Positions 44,493-53,232 are shown, counted from the first letter of the stretch. The stretch: 55,988 bases of DNA from Crocinitomicaceae bacterium (GCA_020436025.1 JAGQYP010000021.1:1-55988); one strand, 5' to 3'. Notes: generated from the letters alone by a model not told the origin. Translations and numbers: made by a program.

Positions 44493-44594
44493 GTTTTGTT
44501 ATGAAAACGTAAACCCAATTCTCCTAAATCCTTAACAAGCCTTTATACTTTCTTTAATTCTCTGTAAACCCGAATTTTGGATTTGTGCTTACTC

Positions 44595-44602
44595 TAATTT
44601 TG
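44595..44602 (+). promoter_or_regulatory. -7 box for the GH3-family gene
   Basis: TAATTTTG (TAnnTTTG) 18 bases before the ATG at 44621; this supports that start over the GTG at 44585. Confidence 0.55.
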
Positions 44603-44620
44603 TGGATTAAAACCACATTT

Positions 44621-46171
44621 ATGGCATTGATCGGACCAGTTGCAAAGAGTACTGCTAGAGTTCAGAAAATATATAATGACCGCATTCGAGTGTATGATTA
44701 TTTCAAACAGTACGCGGTTTTGAGAAAACTTATTGAGAAATCGAAAGATACGGAGTTTGGTAAAAAGTATGATTTTGCCAAGATTTTGAAATCGAAGGAT
44801 CCTGCCACTCTTTTTTCGGAATTGGTACCGATACATACTTATGATCAATTTTATGACTCCTGGTTACAAAGAACCCTGGACGGCGAACAAAATGTGTTTT
44901 GGGGTGAAAAGATTAAGTATTTTGCTTTGAGTTCGGGCACAGGAGGGGCATCTTCTAAAAAAATTCCAGTGAGTAAATCCATGATATATAATTGTCGCAA
45001 AATTGGGGTTTCTCAACTCTCTTCGATCTACAATTTGAACATGCCAAGTTCCTTCTATGAAAAAAATGTTCTGATGTTGGGAGGTTCCACGAATTTAAAG
45101 AAAGTAGGGGAGCATTATGAAGGAGATCTTTCAGGGATTTTAGTGAGCAATACTCCTAAATGGTTTTCCAGATTTAAAAAACCCAATGAGGACATTGCTC
45201 AAATCGAAAACTGGGATGAAAAGATTGAAGCTATCGTTGAAATGGCGCCAAAATGGGATATTGGAATTTTATCCGGATTTCCGTCCTGGTTTCAGATTTT
45301 GATTAAGAAAATCATGGAGCGCTACGAGGTGGATGATATCCATCAAATTTGGCCGAATTATAAAATCTTCATGCATGGAGGAGTGTATTTTGAGCCTTAC
45401 AAACAGACGTTCCAGAGTTTCTCGGAAGAACCCGTTCATTATTTAAACACCTACTTAGCTTCCGAAGGATTCTTTGCCTTTCAAAGAGGAATCGGAACCG
45501 ATGGAATGCAGTTGTTATTAAAATCAGGAGTTTATTTTGAATTTGTCCCCTTCAACGCGCAGAACTTTGATGGAGAAGGGCAATTGAAACCAGAAGCAAA
45601 AGCCATTCAGTTGAAAGACGTAGACCGTGGTGTAGAATATGCATTGGTGATTTCAACTTCATCGGGATTGTGGCGTTATTTGATAGGAGATACCGTACGT
45701 TTTACTTCCTTATTGAACTACGAAATAGAACTCACGGGTAGAATCCAAAGCTATTTGAATATCTGCGGAGAACATTTGTCATCCGCCAATTTACTCCAAG
45801 CCATTCAAAAAGTATCCGAAACACTAAGGATCAATATTCAAGAATTCACGGTACTCGCAGGAGAGGACAAAAATGGATTTTACCACCATTGGCACATTGG
45901 AACAGACGATACCGACTACAGCACAGAAACAATTGCTTATCTTTTGGATAAATATCTTTGCGCAGCAAATGACGATTATCAGACAGAAAGAAAATACGTC
46001 CTGAAAACAATCAAAGTAGATTGCCATCCAACTCAAAAATTCTACGATTTCCTAAAACATATCGGTAAAAATGGTAGTCAGAATAAATTTCCAATAACAC
46101 TTAAAGGAGAAAGAGCGAAGGAGTGGGAAGGATATTTAATGCAAAATGAAAAAGGAAAAGTTCAAAATTAA
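44621..46171 (+). CDS. GH3-family acyl-amido synthetase-like protein
   Basis: 516 residues from the ATG at 44621. The text matches the GH3 auxin-responsive promoter family: ALSSGTGGASSKKIPVSKSM (ATP/AMP loop), NTYLASEGFFAFQRG, and SGLWRYLIGDTVRFTSL followed by LTGRIQSYLNICGEHLS (adenylation motifs). Plant members join acyl groups to amino acids through an acyl-AMP. Bacterial members occur widely in Bacteroidetes with unknown substrate. An in-frame GTG at 44585 overlaps the -7 box, so the ATG is preferred. The gene ends next to a long heptamer array. Confidence 0.88.
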   Translation: MALIGPVAKSTARVQKIYNDRIRVYDYFKQYAVLRKLIEKSKDTEFGKKYDFAKILKSKDPATLFSELVPIHTYDQFYDSWLQRTLDGEQNVFWGEKIKYFALSSGTGGASSKKIPVSKSMIYNCRKIGVSQLSSIYNLNMPSSFYEKNVLMLGGSTNLKKVGEHYEGDLSGILVSNTPKWFSRFKKPNEDIAQIENWDEKIEAIVEMAPKWDIGILSGFPSWFQILIKKIMERYEVDDIHQIWPNYKIFMHGGVYFEPYKQTFQSFSEEPVHYLNTYLASEGFFAFQRGIGTDGMQLLLKSGVYFEFVPFNAQNFDGEGQLKPEAKAIQLKDVDRGVEYALVISTSSGLWRYLIGDTVRFTSLLNYEIELTGRIQSYLNICGEHLSSANLLQAIQKVSETLRINIQEFTVLAGEDKNGFYHHWHIGTDDTDYSTETIAYLLDKYLCAANDDYQTERKYVLKTIKVDCHPTQKFYDFLKHIGKNGSQNKFPITLKGERAKEWEGYLMQNEKGKVQN

Positions 46172-46228
46172 TTTAAAGGTATTTGACTTATTGACTTATT
46201 GATTTATGACGTAATGATTCATGACAAT

Positions 46229-46333
46229 TTTGCACTTTGCACTTTGCATTTTGCACTTTGCACTTTGCATTTTGCATTTTGCACTTTGCACTTTGCATTT
46301 TGCACTTTGCACTTTGCACTTTGCATTTTGCAT
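46229..46333. repeat. Exact 7-bp tandem array, 15 copies of TTTGCAC/TTTGCAT
   Basis: Fifteen contiguous units vary only at the last base, in the order C C T C C T T C C T C C C T T. The array lies between convergent gene ends, 6 bp from the stop of the ABC transporter gene at 46340. A looser repeat (GACTTATT) precedes it near 46186. Confidence 0.97.
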
Positions 46334-46339
46334 TCAAAA

Positions 46340-48115
46340 TCACCCCTTCGCTTCCTCTAGTTCTTTGAACTGAATCTCGAACAAGTGTGCGTAGGCTCCT
46401 CCTTTTGCGATTAACTCATCGTGGGTTCCGGATTCAAGGATTTTTCCTTTGTCGAGAACAATGATTTTGTCCACATTTTTGATAGTAGATAAGCGGTGAG
46501 CAATGATGATGGAGGTTCTTCCTTTTGTTATTTGAGTCGTTGCTTTTTTGATCAATTCTTCGGATTCTACGTCGATATTGGCTGTCGCTTCATCCAAAAT
46601 CAGAATTTCTGGGTTTTTGACGTAGGCTCTGAGGAATGAAAGGAGTTGTCTCTGACCGATAGACAAAATTCCACCTCTTTCTCCAATAACATAGTCAAGC
46701 TGACCCGGTAAATTTTGGATGAGCTGTTCGATTCCGATATCCTTGGCCGCTTGTAAAACTTGCTCTTTTGTAATACTGAAATCTCCCATCACAATATTGT
46801 TGTACAAGGTGTCGCTAAACAAAAAAACATCCTGAACTACGATACCCAGTTTGGTGCGAAGAGATTCTATTTTAAATTCGGTGATTTCAGTTTCGTTGAT
46901 CAGAATTTGACCTTTTTGATATTCGTAAAATCGTGGAATTAAATTGATGATGGATGTTTTTCCTGAACCTGTAGCTCCTACTATAGCAATGTTCTGACCT
47001 TTTTCAATTTTCAGATTCAGGTCTTTCAATACCCAATTTTCATCATTATAGGCAAAATAAATATTCTTGAATTCAATGCTCAATTGATCTCCATTCAAAT
47101 CTTTATCTCCCGTTTTTTGGATCTCCTGTTGGGTATCCAATACTTTGAAAACTCTTTCAGCTCGTACAACACCTCTTTGAATAGTGTTAAAGCGATCTGC
47201 CAATTGTCGAATCGGACGGTAAAGCATGTGGACCCATAAGACAAAAGCAAAAATTTGTCCGAACAAAACACCTGTGTTTTCTGGTTCGTAATTGAACATC
47301 AAAACACCCCAAAGAATAAGAAAAGCAATCGAAAGTGAACTCAATATTTCCACCACAGGAAGGAAGATGGAGAAAGCCCAAACGGCATTGATATGTGCTT
47401 GTCTGTGATCTTTGTTGATCTCTTTAAAATGATCGTATTCTTGTTGTTCTCTGTTAAATATCTTGATCAGGTTGATGGCATTTAATCTTTCCTGAACAAA
47501 TGTATTTAATCGATTGACCTGCGTTCGTTCTTTTTGATTGGCCTTCTTCATGGCATTTGCAAAGATTTTTGTGGCGATGAAAAGGATTGGAATAGGGATG
47601 ATGACAAGCAAACCAAACTTCCAGTTGGCCATGAACATAAGGTAGAAGACCAGAATAATTTTCAAGGCTTCGGTTAGAATGCTAAAGATTCCTTGTGAAA
47701 AAACATCCGCAATAGCTTCAATGTCGCTGATGACTCTGGTTACCAACGAACCGATGGGTGTTTTATCAAAATATTTGGAATTGAAGTGAATGATTTTTTT
47801 GAAAGTATTTACCCGGATTTCATAAATGATCTTCTGTCCTAAAAGATTGGATAAATACTGACTCAAAAACTGAAACAGAATCTCCCCGAATAACAAAGCA
47901 GTAAGAATAATCGACCATTCTTTCAATACTTCCCGATCCTGATTTTCAACGATGTGATCATTTACCAAATCACCAATTAATGCCACTCGGTAAGGTCCAA
48001 GAAAAGCCACAATCAGAGCGCTCACCAAAGAAATAGCGAATAAGGTTCTATACGGTTTGGTATAGGAAAACAACCTAAAAAATATATGAATGTCTAGCTT
48101 TTTCTTTTCGGACAT
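46340..48115 (-). CDS. ABC exporter, fused permease and ATPase (MsbA-like)
   Basis: 591 residues. Six transmembrane helices to about residue 310 form a type IV exporter permease. The nucleotide-binding domain has Walker A VGATGSGKTS near 380, signature LSIGQRQLLSF near 485, Walker B ILILDEATANI and the switch H in IIIAHRLST. It works as a homo- or heterodimer to move lipids or other hydrophobic molecules out of the cytosol. Substrate unknown; MsbA-type lipid flipping is one option. A TATTTTTG box ends only four bases before the ATG. Confidence 0.94.
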   Translation of the reverse strand: MSEKKKLDIHIFFRLFSYTKPYRTLFAISLVSALIVAFLGPYRVALIGDLVNDHIVENQDREVLKEWSIILTALLFGEILFQFLSQYLSNLLGQKIIYEIRVNTFKKIIHFNSKYFDKTPIGSLVTRVISDIEAIADVFSQGIFSILTEALKIILVFYLMFMANWKFGLLVIIPIPILFIATKIFANAMKKANQKERTQVNRLNTFVQERLNAINLIKIFNREQQEYDHFKEINKDHRQAHINAVWAFSIFLPVVEILSSLSIAFLILWGVLMFNYEPENTGVLFGQIFAFVLWVHMLYRPIRQLADRFNTIQRGVVRAERVFKVLDTQQEIQKTGDKDLNGDQLSIEFKNIYFAYNDENWVLKDLNLKIEKGQNIAIVGATGSGKTSIINLIPRFYEYQKGQILINETEITEFKIESLRTKLGIVVQDVFLFSDTLYNNIVMGDFSITKEQVLQAAKDIGIEQLIQNLPGQLDYVIGERGGILSIGQRQLLSFLRAYVKNPEILILDEATANIDVESEELIKKATTQITKGRTSIIIAHRLSTIKNVDKIIVLDKGKILESGTHDELIAKGGAYAHLFEIQFKELEEAKG

Positions 48116-48119
48116 GGTG

Positions 48120-48127
48120 CAAAAATA
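48120..48127 (-). promoter_or_regulatory. -7 box directly at the start of the ABC exporter gene
   Basis: Minus-strand TATTTTTG ends four bases before the ATG, which would give a leaderless or nearly leaderless transcript if used. The nearest TTG is 16 bp upstream, shorter than usual. Confidence 0.45.
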
Positions 48128-48239
48128 GAGTTTGTTGTTGGAACAAGCATCTTTATTTTAAAATTTCTGTCAAATGGAATTAAATGCTTTCCTGTTGATA
48201 AATAAAAGCGAAAAGCACCCTAAGGTTCGTTCAATTCTA

Positions 48240-48247
48240 TAATTTTG
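48240..48247 (+). promoter_or_regulatory. -7 box for the Gfo/Idh/MocA gene
   Basis: TAATTTTG (TAnnTTTG) 17 bases before the ATG at 48265; no clear -33 TTG. Confidence 0.5.
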
Positions 48248-48264
48248 TCACAAAAGGCATTAAA

Positions 48265-49263
48265 ATGATTAAAATTGGAGTATTCGGGGCTGGACACCTC
48301 GGCAAAATTCATATCAAATTAATTCAGGAACTAAAAGATACTTTTGAGTTGGTTGGTTTTTACGATCCTTCCGATGAAAATGCAAAATTGGCAATTGAGC
48401 AATATGGCGTAGAGCGCTATTCTAATCTGGAAGATTTGATGGAGAAGGTAGATGCTGTGGATATTGTTACCCCAACTTTATCTCATTTTGATGTGGCTTC
48501 GAAAGCAATCAAAAGCTCTAAGCATGTATTTATTGAAAAACCCGTAACAGAAACTCTGGACGAAGCCAAAATTTTGCTGAATCTCTGTGAGGAAGCAGAT
48601 GTGAAGGTTCAGGTGGGACATGTGGAAAGATTCAATCCGGCCTTTTTGAAAGCCTCGGAAACAATTCAAAATCCGATGTTTATTGAAACGCATCGTTTGG
48701 CTCAATTCAATCCTCGAGGATGCGACGTTCCTGTAGTTTTGGATTTAATGATCCATGATATTGATATCATTTTGAGCGTGGTGAAGTCCAACATCCGAAG
48801 AATCTCTGCTTCTGGAGTGGCTATTGTTTCAGATACTCCAGACATTTGCAATGCAAGAATTGAGTTTGACAATGGCTGTGTGGCCAATTTGACTTCTTCT
48901 CGAATTTCTCTAAAAAACATGAGAAAATCTCGCTTTTTCCAAAAAGACGCGTATATATCTGTAGACTTTTTAACGAAAGAGTTGGAAGTTGTCAAAATGA
49001 AAGACTTGGAAGGTGAGCCGGATCCATTTGACATGGTTTTGGAGCTGGGAGAAGGGAAGCCATCGAAATTAATCATGTTTGACAAACCGGAAATTGACGA
49101 GTTGAATGCGATCAAGGAAGAGTTGAGAACTTTTGCGGAATCCATTGCAACGAATTCGCCTACAAGAGTGAGTTTGCATGATGGATACAGCGCATTAAAA
49201 GTCGCTACAGACATCCTTGAAAAACTGCAAGTAAATATTTCTTTGGCTCAATCCATTTCCTAA
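48265..49263 (+). CDS. Gfo/Idh/MocA-family oxidoreductase
   Basis: 332 residues. N-terminal Rossmann motif IGVFGAGHLGKIHIKLI, the EKPVTETLDEAK motif with its catalytic Lys, and VGHVERFNPAF with the family His. A C-terminal alpha/beta domain follows. It oxidises or reduces a sugar or sugar-nucleotide with NAD(P). In Bacteroidetes this member, starting MIKIGVFGAGHLGKIH, is broadly conserved and sometimes lies near LPS genes. A sugar transferase lies two genes downstream. Confidence 0.93.
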   Translation: MIKIGVFGAGHLGKIHIKLIQELKDTFELVGFYDPSDENAKLAIEQYGVERYSNLEDLMEKVDAVDIVTPTLSHFDVASKAIKSSKHVFIEKPVTETLDEAKILLNLCEEADVKVQVGHVERFNPAFLKASETIQNPMFIETHRLAQFNPRGCDVPVVLDLMIHDIDIILSVVKSNIRRISASGVAIVSDTPDICNARIEFDNGCVANLTSSRISLKNMRKSRFFQKDAYISVDFLTKELEVVKMKDLEGEPDPFDMVLELGEGKPSKLIMFDKPEIDELNAIKEELRTFAESIATNSPTRVSLHDGYSALKVATDILEKLQVNISLAQSIS

Positions 49264-49310
49264 CAATATCTTTCGAAGTCCAACGTTATTTAAGGAATTA
49301 CTTTGTTTGT

Positions 49311-50168
49311 ATGAAACATATTTTTATTGGAATTCTTACTCTCTTTTTGTTTTTAGGGTGTAAAAAACAACCTATTCCGGCTTTTATCTCGATCGACAAT
49401 TTTCAATTAGTGAACAATCCTACTGTCCCTAATTCAGTGGAAGGAGAATTGACTCAAGACATTGATTTTGTCTTGCTTTATGTAAACGGAAACAACTTGG
49501 GGTATTACGAATTACCCATTCGTGTTCCTGTTTTGGCTGAAGGTGTGGCGAGCATCAAGCTCTATCCTTGTGTGAAACAAAATGGGATATCCGGAACTGT
49601 GATCGATTACCCTTTTTACAAGTCATTTGATACGACATTGAATTTGGTGCCAGAAGCAGAATATAGTTTGAGTCCGACAACAATGTACACTGACAATATC
49701 AGTACCTGGATCATGGATTTTGAAGGAGCAAATAGCTTGAATTCACAACCCAATTCTGTGGTGGACATGATCAAAATTACAGACACTACGCATGTTAAGT
49801 ATGGAACAGGTTGTGGCTATGTTCACCTGACAACTACAGATAGTATGTGGAACGCAAGAACCAGTAGTTTGGCTACTCCATCAGGAAAAATTTGGGTGGA
49901 ATTGGATTACAAAATATCGAATACAGTCCTAAATACATTTGTGGCAGGGTATTCGGGAGGATTGAGTGATGAGTATCCTTACTTGTATTTGAACCCTGAA
50001 ACTTCGAGTTTGACCGAGTGGAAAAAGATCTACATTGATTTTACTGAGAATAGATCTGCCATTACAGATGCACTTTACTATGAGGCCGGCTTTACTGCAA
50101 TTCTGGATCCCGACAAGACCTTTTCTGACATCTATTTCGATAATGTTAAAATCATTTACTTTCAATAA
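49311..50168 (+). CDS. Lipoprotein of unknown function
   Basis: 285 residues with lipoprotein signal MKHIFIGILTLFLFLGC. The mature part opens AFISIDNFQLVNNP and reads as beta-sandwich domains. Residues about 135-285 (MDFEGANSLNS, IWVELDYKIS, then DIYFDNVKIIYF) look like a jelly-roll/galactose-binding-type fold. Bacteroidetes homologues are annotated hypothetical. It is three bases from the sugar transferase gene and so likely cotranscribed with it. Function unknown. Confidence 0.82.
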   Translation: MKHIFIGILTLFLFLGCKKQPIPAFISIDNFQLVNNPTVPNSVEGELTQDIDFVLLYVNGNNLGYYELPIRVPVLAEGVASIKLYPCVKQNGISGTVIDYPFYKSFDTTLNLVPEAEYSLSPTTMYTDNISTWIMDFEGANSLNSQPNSVVDMIKITDTTHVKYGTGCGYVHLTTTDSMWNARTSSLATPSGKIWVELDYKISNTVLNTFVAGYSGGLSDEYPYLYLNPETSSLTEWKKIYIDFTENRSAITDALYYEAGFTAILDPDKTFSDIYFDNVKIIYFQ

Positions 50169-50171
50169 GAA

Positions 50172-51554
50172 ATGATCAAATTGCTATTCATTTTTTTCGA
50201 TTACGTTGCAGCCCTAGTCGCTTGGGTGCTGTTTTTTCATTTTAGAAAAGAAGAGATCGAAGGAAGTGAAGTGATTTATACCAATGCCTTTTATTGGGGA
50301 ATCGCCGTGATTCCAATTTGCTGGCTGCTTTTCTATGCTTTGTGGGGGGAATACAACGATGTGCTCCGAAAATATAGATTGAGTGTCCTGACTAAGACTG
50401 TTGTGCAATCCATCATTGGTGTCACACTGATCTTCTTCATTCTATTATTAAATGATGAGGTAATCAACTACAATCAGTATTACAGTCTGTTCTTTTATCT
50501 TTTAGGAACTCACTTTGTACTGACTTTCCTGCCAAGATTTACCATGACTTCCATGATCGTAAGCCAAGTTCACAGAGGAAAAATTGGATTTAAAACACTT
50601 GTCATCGGAGGAAATCAGAAATCACTTGAGATTTATGAAGAACTAACTCACGCGAAGAAATCAGCTGGGAATAAGTTTATTGGTTTTGTCAACATCAATG
50701 GTAGTGATACACTTTTGGAGAAGTACATGCCTAGATTGGGTAAAATAGATGATATACATACCATCATGCACAATGAAAAAGTGGATGAGGTTATTATTGC
50801 TTTAGAAACTGCAGATCACGGGAAAATAAAGCCCATTTTAACCGAGTTACTTGGTTACCCGGTAGTAATCAAAGTGATTCCAGACATCTTCGACATTCTT
50901 TCTGGTTCGCTTAAAACCACATCTATTTTCGGAACTCTTTTACTTGAGATCAAGGACAATATCATGCCCGTGTGGCAGCAAGTACTAAAAAGAGGAATGG
51001 ATATTCTATTTTCATTAATTGCAATGATCTTATTATTGCCTGTGTACATGATTCTTGCCATTTCGGTTAAAATGTCCTCTAAAGGTCCAATTTTCTTCAC
51101 TCAGGAGAGAGTAGGTAGACATGGGAAGCCGTTTAAGATCATCAAATTTAGAACCATGTATGTGGGGGCTGAGAAAAATGGGCCTCAATTGTCAAGTTCC
51201 AATGATTCTCGGATTACCAAGGTTGGAAAATTTCTAAGAAAGTCAAGATTGGACGAGTTTCCTCAATTTTGGAATGTCTTTATCGGAGAAATGTCTTTAG
51301 TGGGGCCTAGACCAGAAAGACAATACTTCATTGATCAAATCATGCAAAGAGAGAAGCAATACATCCACTTGAACAAAGTTAGACCCGGTATTACCTCTTG
51401 GGGTCAGGTGAAGTTTGGTTATGCTGAAAATATTGAGCAAATGTTGCAAAGAATGAAATACGATCTTTTGTATGTACGTAACATGTCCTTAGCACTGGAT
51501 TTTAAAATCATGCTTTATACCGTCATGATTATCCTGAAGGGGAAAGGGAAATAG
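50172..51554 (+). CDS. Polyprenyl-phosphate sugar phosphotransferase (initiating glycosyltransferase)
   Basis: 460 residues. Four N-terminal transmembrane helices, then a Rossmann-like CoA_binding_3 region (KTLVIGGNQKSLEIYEEL), a further transmembrane helix, and the conserved bacterial sugar transferase domain. Its marks are RVGRHGKPFKIIKFRTM, RKSRLDEFPQFWNVFIGEM, SLVGPRPERQYF and RPGITSWGQVKFGY. It places the first sugar phosphate on undecaprenyl phosphate to begin exopolysaccharide or O-antigen synthesis at the inner membrane. Related to WcaJ/WbaP; the sugar is not determined. Confidence 0.94.
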   Translation: MIKLLFIFFDYVAALVAWVLFFHFRKEEIEGSEVIYTNAFYWGIAVIPICWLLFYALWGEYNDVLRKYRLSVLTKTVVQSIIGVTLIFFILLLNDEVINYNQYYSLFFYLLGTHFVLTFLPRFTMTSMIVSQVHRGKIGFKTLVIGGNQKSLEIYEELTHAKKSAGNKFIGFVNINGSDTLLEKYMPRLGKIDDIHTIMHNEKVDEVIIALETADHGKIKPILTELLGYPVVIKVIPDIFDILSGSLKTTSIFGTLLLEIKDNIMPVWQQVLKRGMDILFSLIAMILLLPVYMILAISVKMSSKGPIFFTQERVGRHGKPFKIIKFRTMYVGAEKNGPQLSSSNDSRITKVGKFLRKSRLDEFPQFWNVFIGEMSLVGPRPERQYFIDQIMQREKQYIHLNKVRPGITSWGQVKFGYAENIEQMLQRMKYDLLYVRNMSLALDFKIMLYTVMIILKGKGK

Positions 51555-51627
51555 TTTACAATATAAAAATCAGCCTTTTGAAACAAGGGGAGGTAAAACT
51601 TCGTAAGTTTATTAAAAACAATCATCT

Positions 51628-52104
51628 ATGAAAAGGATTTTAGTATTCGCTTTACTCGTTTCAATCACAAGTTTGGTTCAAGCGCAACTCAAACCAAATG
51701 ACGAGTTCCATAAAAATTTAAATATTCAAAATAAGGTAGACAGTATCGCTGTTTTCCGAGTTTCCAATTTTGCACCCTTGACTTACGCTAAAGTTGCGGG
51801 AGAATTAATTGACGGAATGGAATTGGAATTGAGTAGTAGGGGAGCACAAATCGATGTGTATTCGCCTGGTGTAATTGAAAATTTCCAGTTTAAAGGAGAA
51901 ACTGAAGAAATGTCTGTACTGAAAATGAACAATGGCAAGAGCGAAATTGTGGATGCACAAAAGGTATTTCTATACGATGATAAAAACTCCAACCGAAAGT
52001 CTTATTTCTATTATTTCCCTGATCAAAAGGGATTGTTGTATAGAAAAGTAAGTAAGAGTAAGAAATCAGATTACGTCGTTTATTATTTGAGTAAGAAATC
52101 GTAA
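51628..52104 (+). CDS. Exported protein of unknown function
   Basis: 158 residues with signal peptide ending LVQAQ. The mature part alternates short beta strands (DSIAVFRVSNFAPLTYAKVA, RKSYFYYFPDQKGLLYRKVS) and ends with a Lys/Ser-rich strand. It has no cysteine and no motif I recognise. It is the last gene before the repeat-rich accessory region. Confidence 0.75.
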   Translation: MKRILVFALLVSITSLVQAQLKPNDEFHKNLNIQNKVDSIAVFRVSNFAPLTYAKVAGELIDGMELELSSRGAQIDVYSPGVIENFQFKGETEEMSVLKMNNGKSEIVDAQKVFLYDDKNSNRKSYFYYFPDQKGLLYRKVSKSKKSDYVVYYLSKKS

Positions 52105-52135
52105 TCGAATATTGGATAAGAAATTAGGTTACTTT

Positions 52136-52170
52136 CTCCGCAACTGACGGTTAAATCGTCAGTTACGGAG
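52136..52170. repeat. Long palindrome at the edge of the accessory region
   Basis: CTCCGCAACTGACG and CGTCAGTTACGGAG form a 14-bp stem with one mismatch around loop GTTAAAT. No T tract follows, so it is not a typical terminator. Confidence 0.85.
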
Positions 52171-52189
52171 GGATGTATAGTTGTTTGTC

Positions 52190-52295
52190 TTGTTCATTGT
52201 CTTTTGGGAGGGGGGATTACATTTCTTTTTGGTGACCGTTTGGGACACTACCGCGTGACGCTCGTACCAGTACGGGGACCGTTTGAGACACTACC
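52190..52295. repeat. Interspersed repeat R1 with a duplicated 22-bp element
   Basis: CTTGTTCATTGTCTTTTGGG near 52190 recurs at about 53509. A 22-bp element containing GACCGTTTG and GACACTACC occurs at 52231-52252 and 52274-52295 with two differences; its left part recurs near 54083. Between the two copies lie GCGTGACGC and GTACCAGTAC palindromes. Confidence 0.8.
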
Positions 52296-52557
52296 AAAAA
52301 ATCTTGAATAGGACAATAATTATTGGTGATAGTATTAGAAATGAAATCCAAACAATTGAGGTTATATTCATGAATCTTTTAGCCTTCACATATTCGTCAT
52401 TATTAAGTAAACCTTGTTTATGCATATTTCTAATTTGTCGATATCTTTTGATGTTAGTATTATTCCTTTTATTAAAATCATTAATGAATCTAACCTCAGA
52501 AATAAATAAGCCAAAAAATAAAACAACCCCCGAAATTCCAATTATATTAATTATCAT
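52291..52557 (-). CDS. Small membrane protein with SHOCT-like segment
   Basis: 88 residues with two hydrophobic segments (IIGISGVVLFFGLFISEV and SIVWISFLILSPIIIVLF). A basic middle reads IRNMHKQGLLNNDEYVKAK and resembles the SHOCT helix pair often found in small membrane proteins. ATG start, no strong upstream signal. It lies between two repeat elements, so may be part of the mobile region. The 3' end overlaps the duplicated 22-bp repeat by a few bases. Function unknown. Confidence 0.6.
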   Translation of the reverse strand: MIINIIGISGVVLFFGLFISEVRFINDFNKRNNTNIKRYRQIRNMHKQGLLNNDEYVKAKRFMNITSIVWISFLILSPIIIVLFKIFW

Positions 52558-52582
52558 TTTTCATTTCTTTTACTCTCCTCGC

Positions 52583-52608
52583 TGCCGCACGAATCCCTTC
52601 GTGTGGCA
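52583..52608. repeat. REP-like hairpin A, downstream of the RAYT gene
   Basis: TGCCGCACGAA / TTCGTGTGGCA, 11 pairs with one G-U, loop TCCC. Its reverse complement continues with AGCGAGG, matching REP copies B and C. Confidence 0.88.
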
Positions 52609-52610
52609 AA

Positions 52611-53165
52611 TCATTTTACAACGACGACCCCATCAAGTAGTCCCTTCTCTCCAGAATAATCAACAGCACTGCTATATGGATAATCCTCAGGTCGAAAAGC
52701 AAAACCTTCTTCTACAGGATTCATGTGAATATATTTAATTTTTTCAAAAACAACTTTACTACTCCAAAGTTGAATTGGCTTATTGTCATGTCTCCAGAAT
52801 TGGAATTTAGAGCAATTGCTTGTTTTCTTTGCACTATCACGAAAACAATTTAGTAGAACTTCTTTTCTACTTTCTCTTGGATTATTTTGAATTGCATCAA
52901 GGACTTTTTTTGAAGTAAATCGTTTGAAATCACCGAGTAAATTTTGAGGAGGATAGTCAGTGGTTGAACGAAATATCAAATGAACATGATTGGTCATAAT
53001 ACACCAGGCATAAATTTCCATTCCTTTGTTCTTTTGACAATAACTTAGGCTATCGAGTAAAATTTGTTTGTATTCATTTCTAGTAAATACATCCAGCCAT
53101 TCTACAACAGCAAAACTTACAAAATAAGGAGCAGTAGGGTCGTGAAATTTGTAGTTACGACTCAT
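52611..53165 (-). CDS. REP-associated tyrosine transposase (RAYT, Y1 HUH family)
   Basis: 184 residues. The HUH motif is H60-V-H62 in IMTNHVHLIF, and the C-terminal helix KIKYIHMNPVEEGF supplies the usual Tyr and the NPV motif. Length fits domesticated RAYT proteins (IS200/IS605-related TnpA_REP). The enzyme nicks and moves single-stranded hairpin DNA. REP-like palindromes lie just outside both ends of the gene (52583-52608 and 53233-53258) in inverted orientation, as expected for a RAYT/REP unit. The frame is intact. Confidence 0.93.
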   Translation of the reverse strand: MSRNYKFHDPTAPYFVSFAVVEWLDVFTRNEYKQILLDSLSYCQKNKGMEIYAWCIMTNHVHLIFRSTTDYPPQNLLGDFKRFTSKKVLDAIQNNPRESRKEVLLNCFRDSAKKTSNCSKFQFWRHDNKPIQLWSSKVVFEKIKYIHMNPVEEGFAFRPEDYPYSSAVDYSGEKGLLDGVVVVK

Positions 53166-53232
53166 TTGATTTGGTGGTTTGAAATAGAAGACTAAGTTAA
53201 TTAAATTTTGGTTTGGTCTTCGGTTGTCGTTT

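Noticed and set aside
46229..46333. Possible CRISPR array
   Set aside because: Units are 7 bp with no spacers; it is a simple tandem array.
52283..52738. 151-codon plus-strand frame across the RAYT 3' end and REP A
   Set aside because: Antisense to the small membrane gene and the transposase; no known motif.
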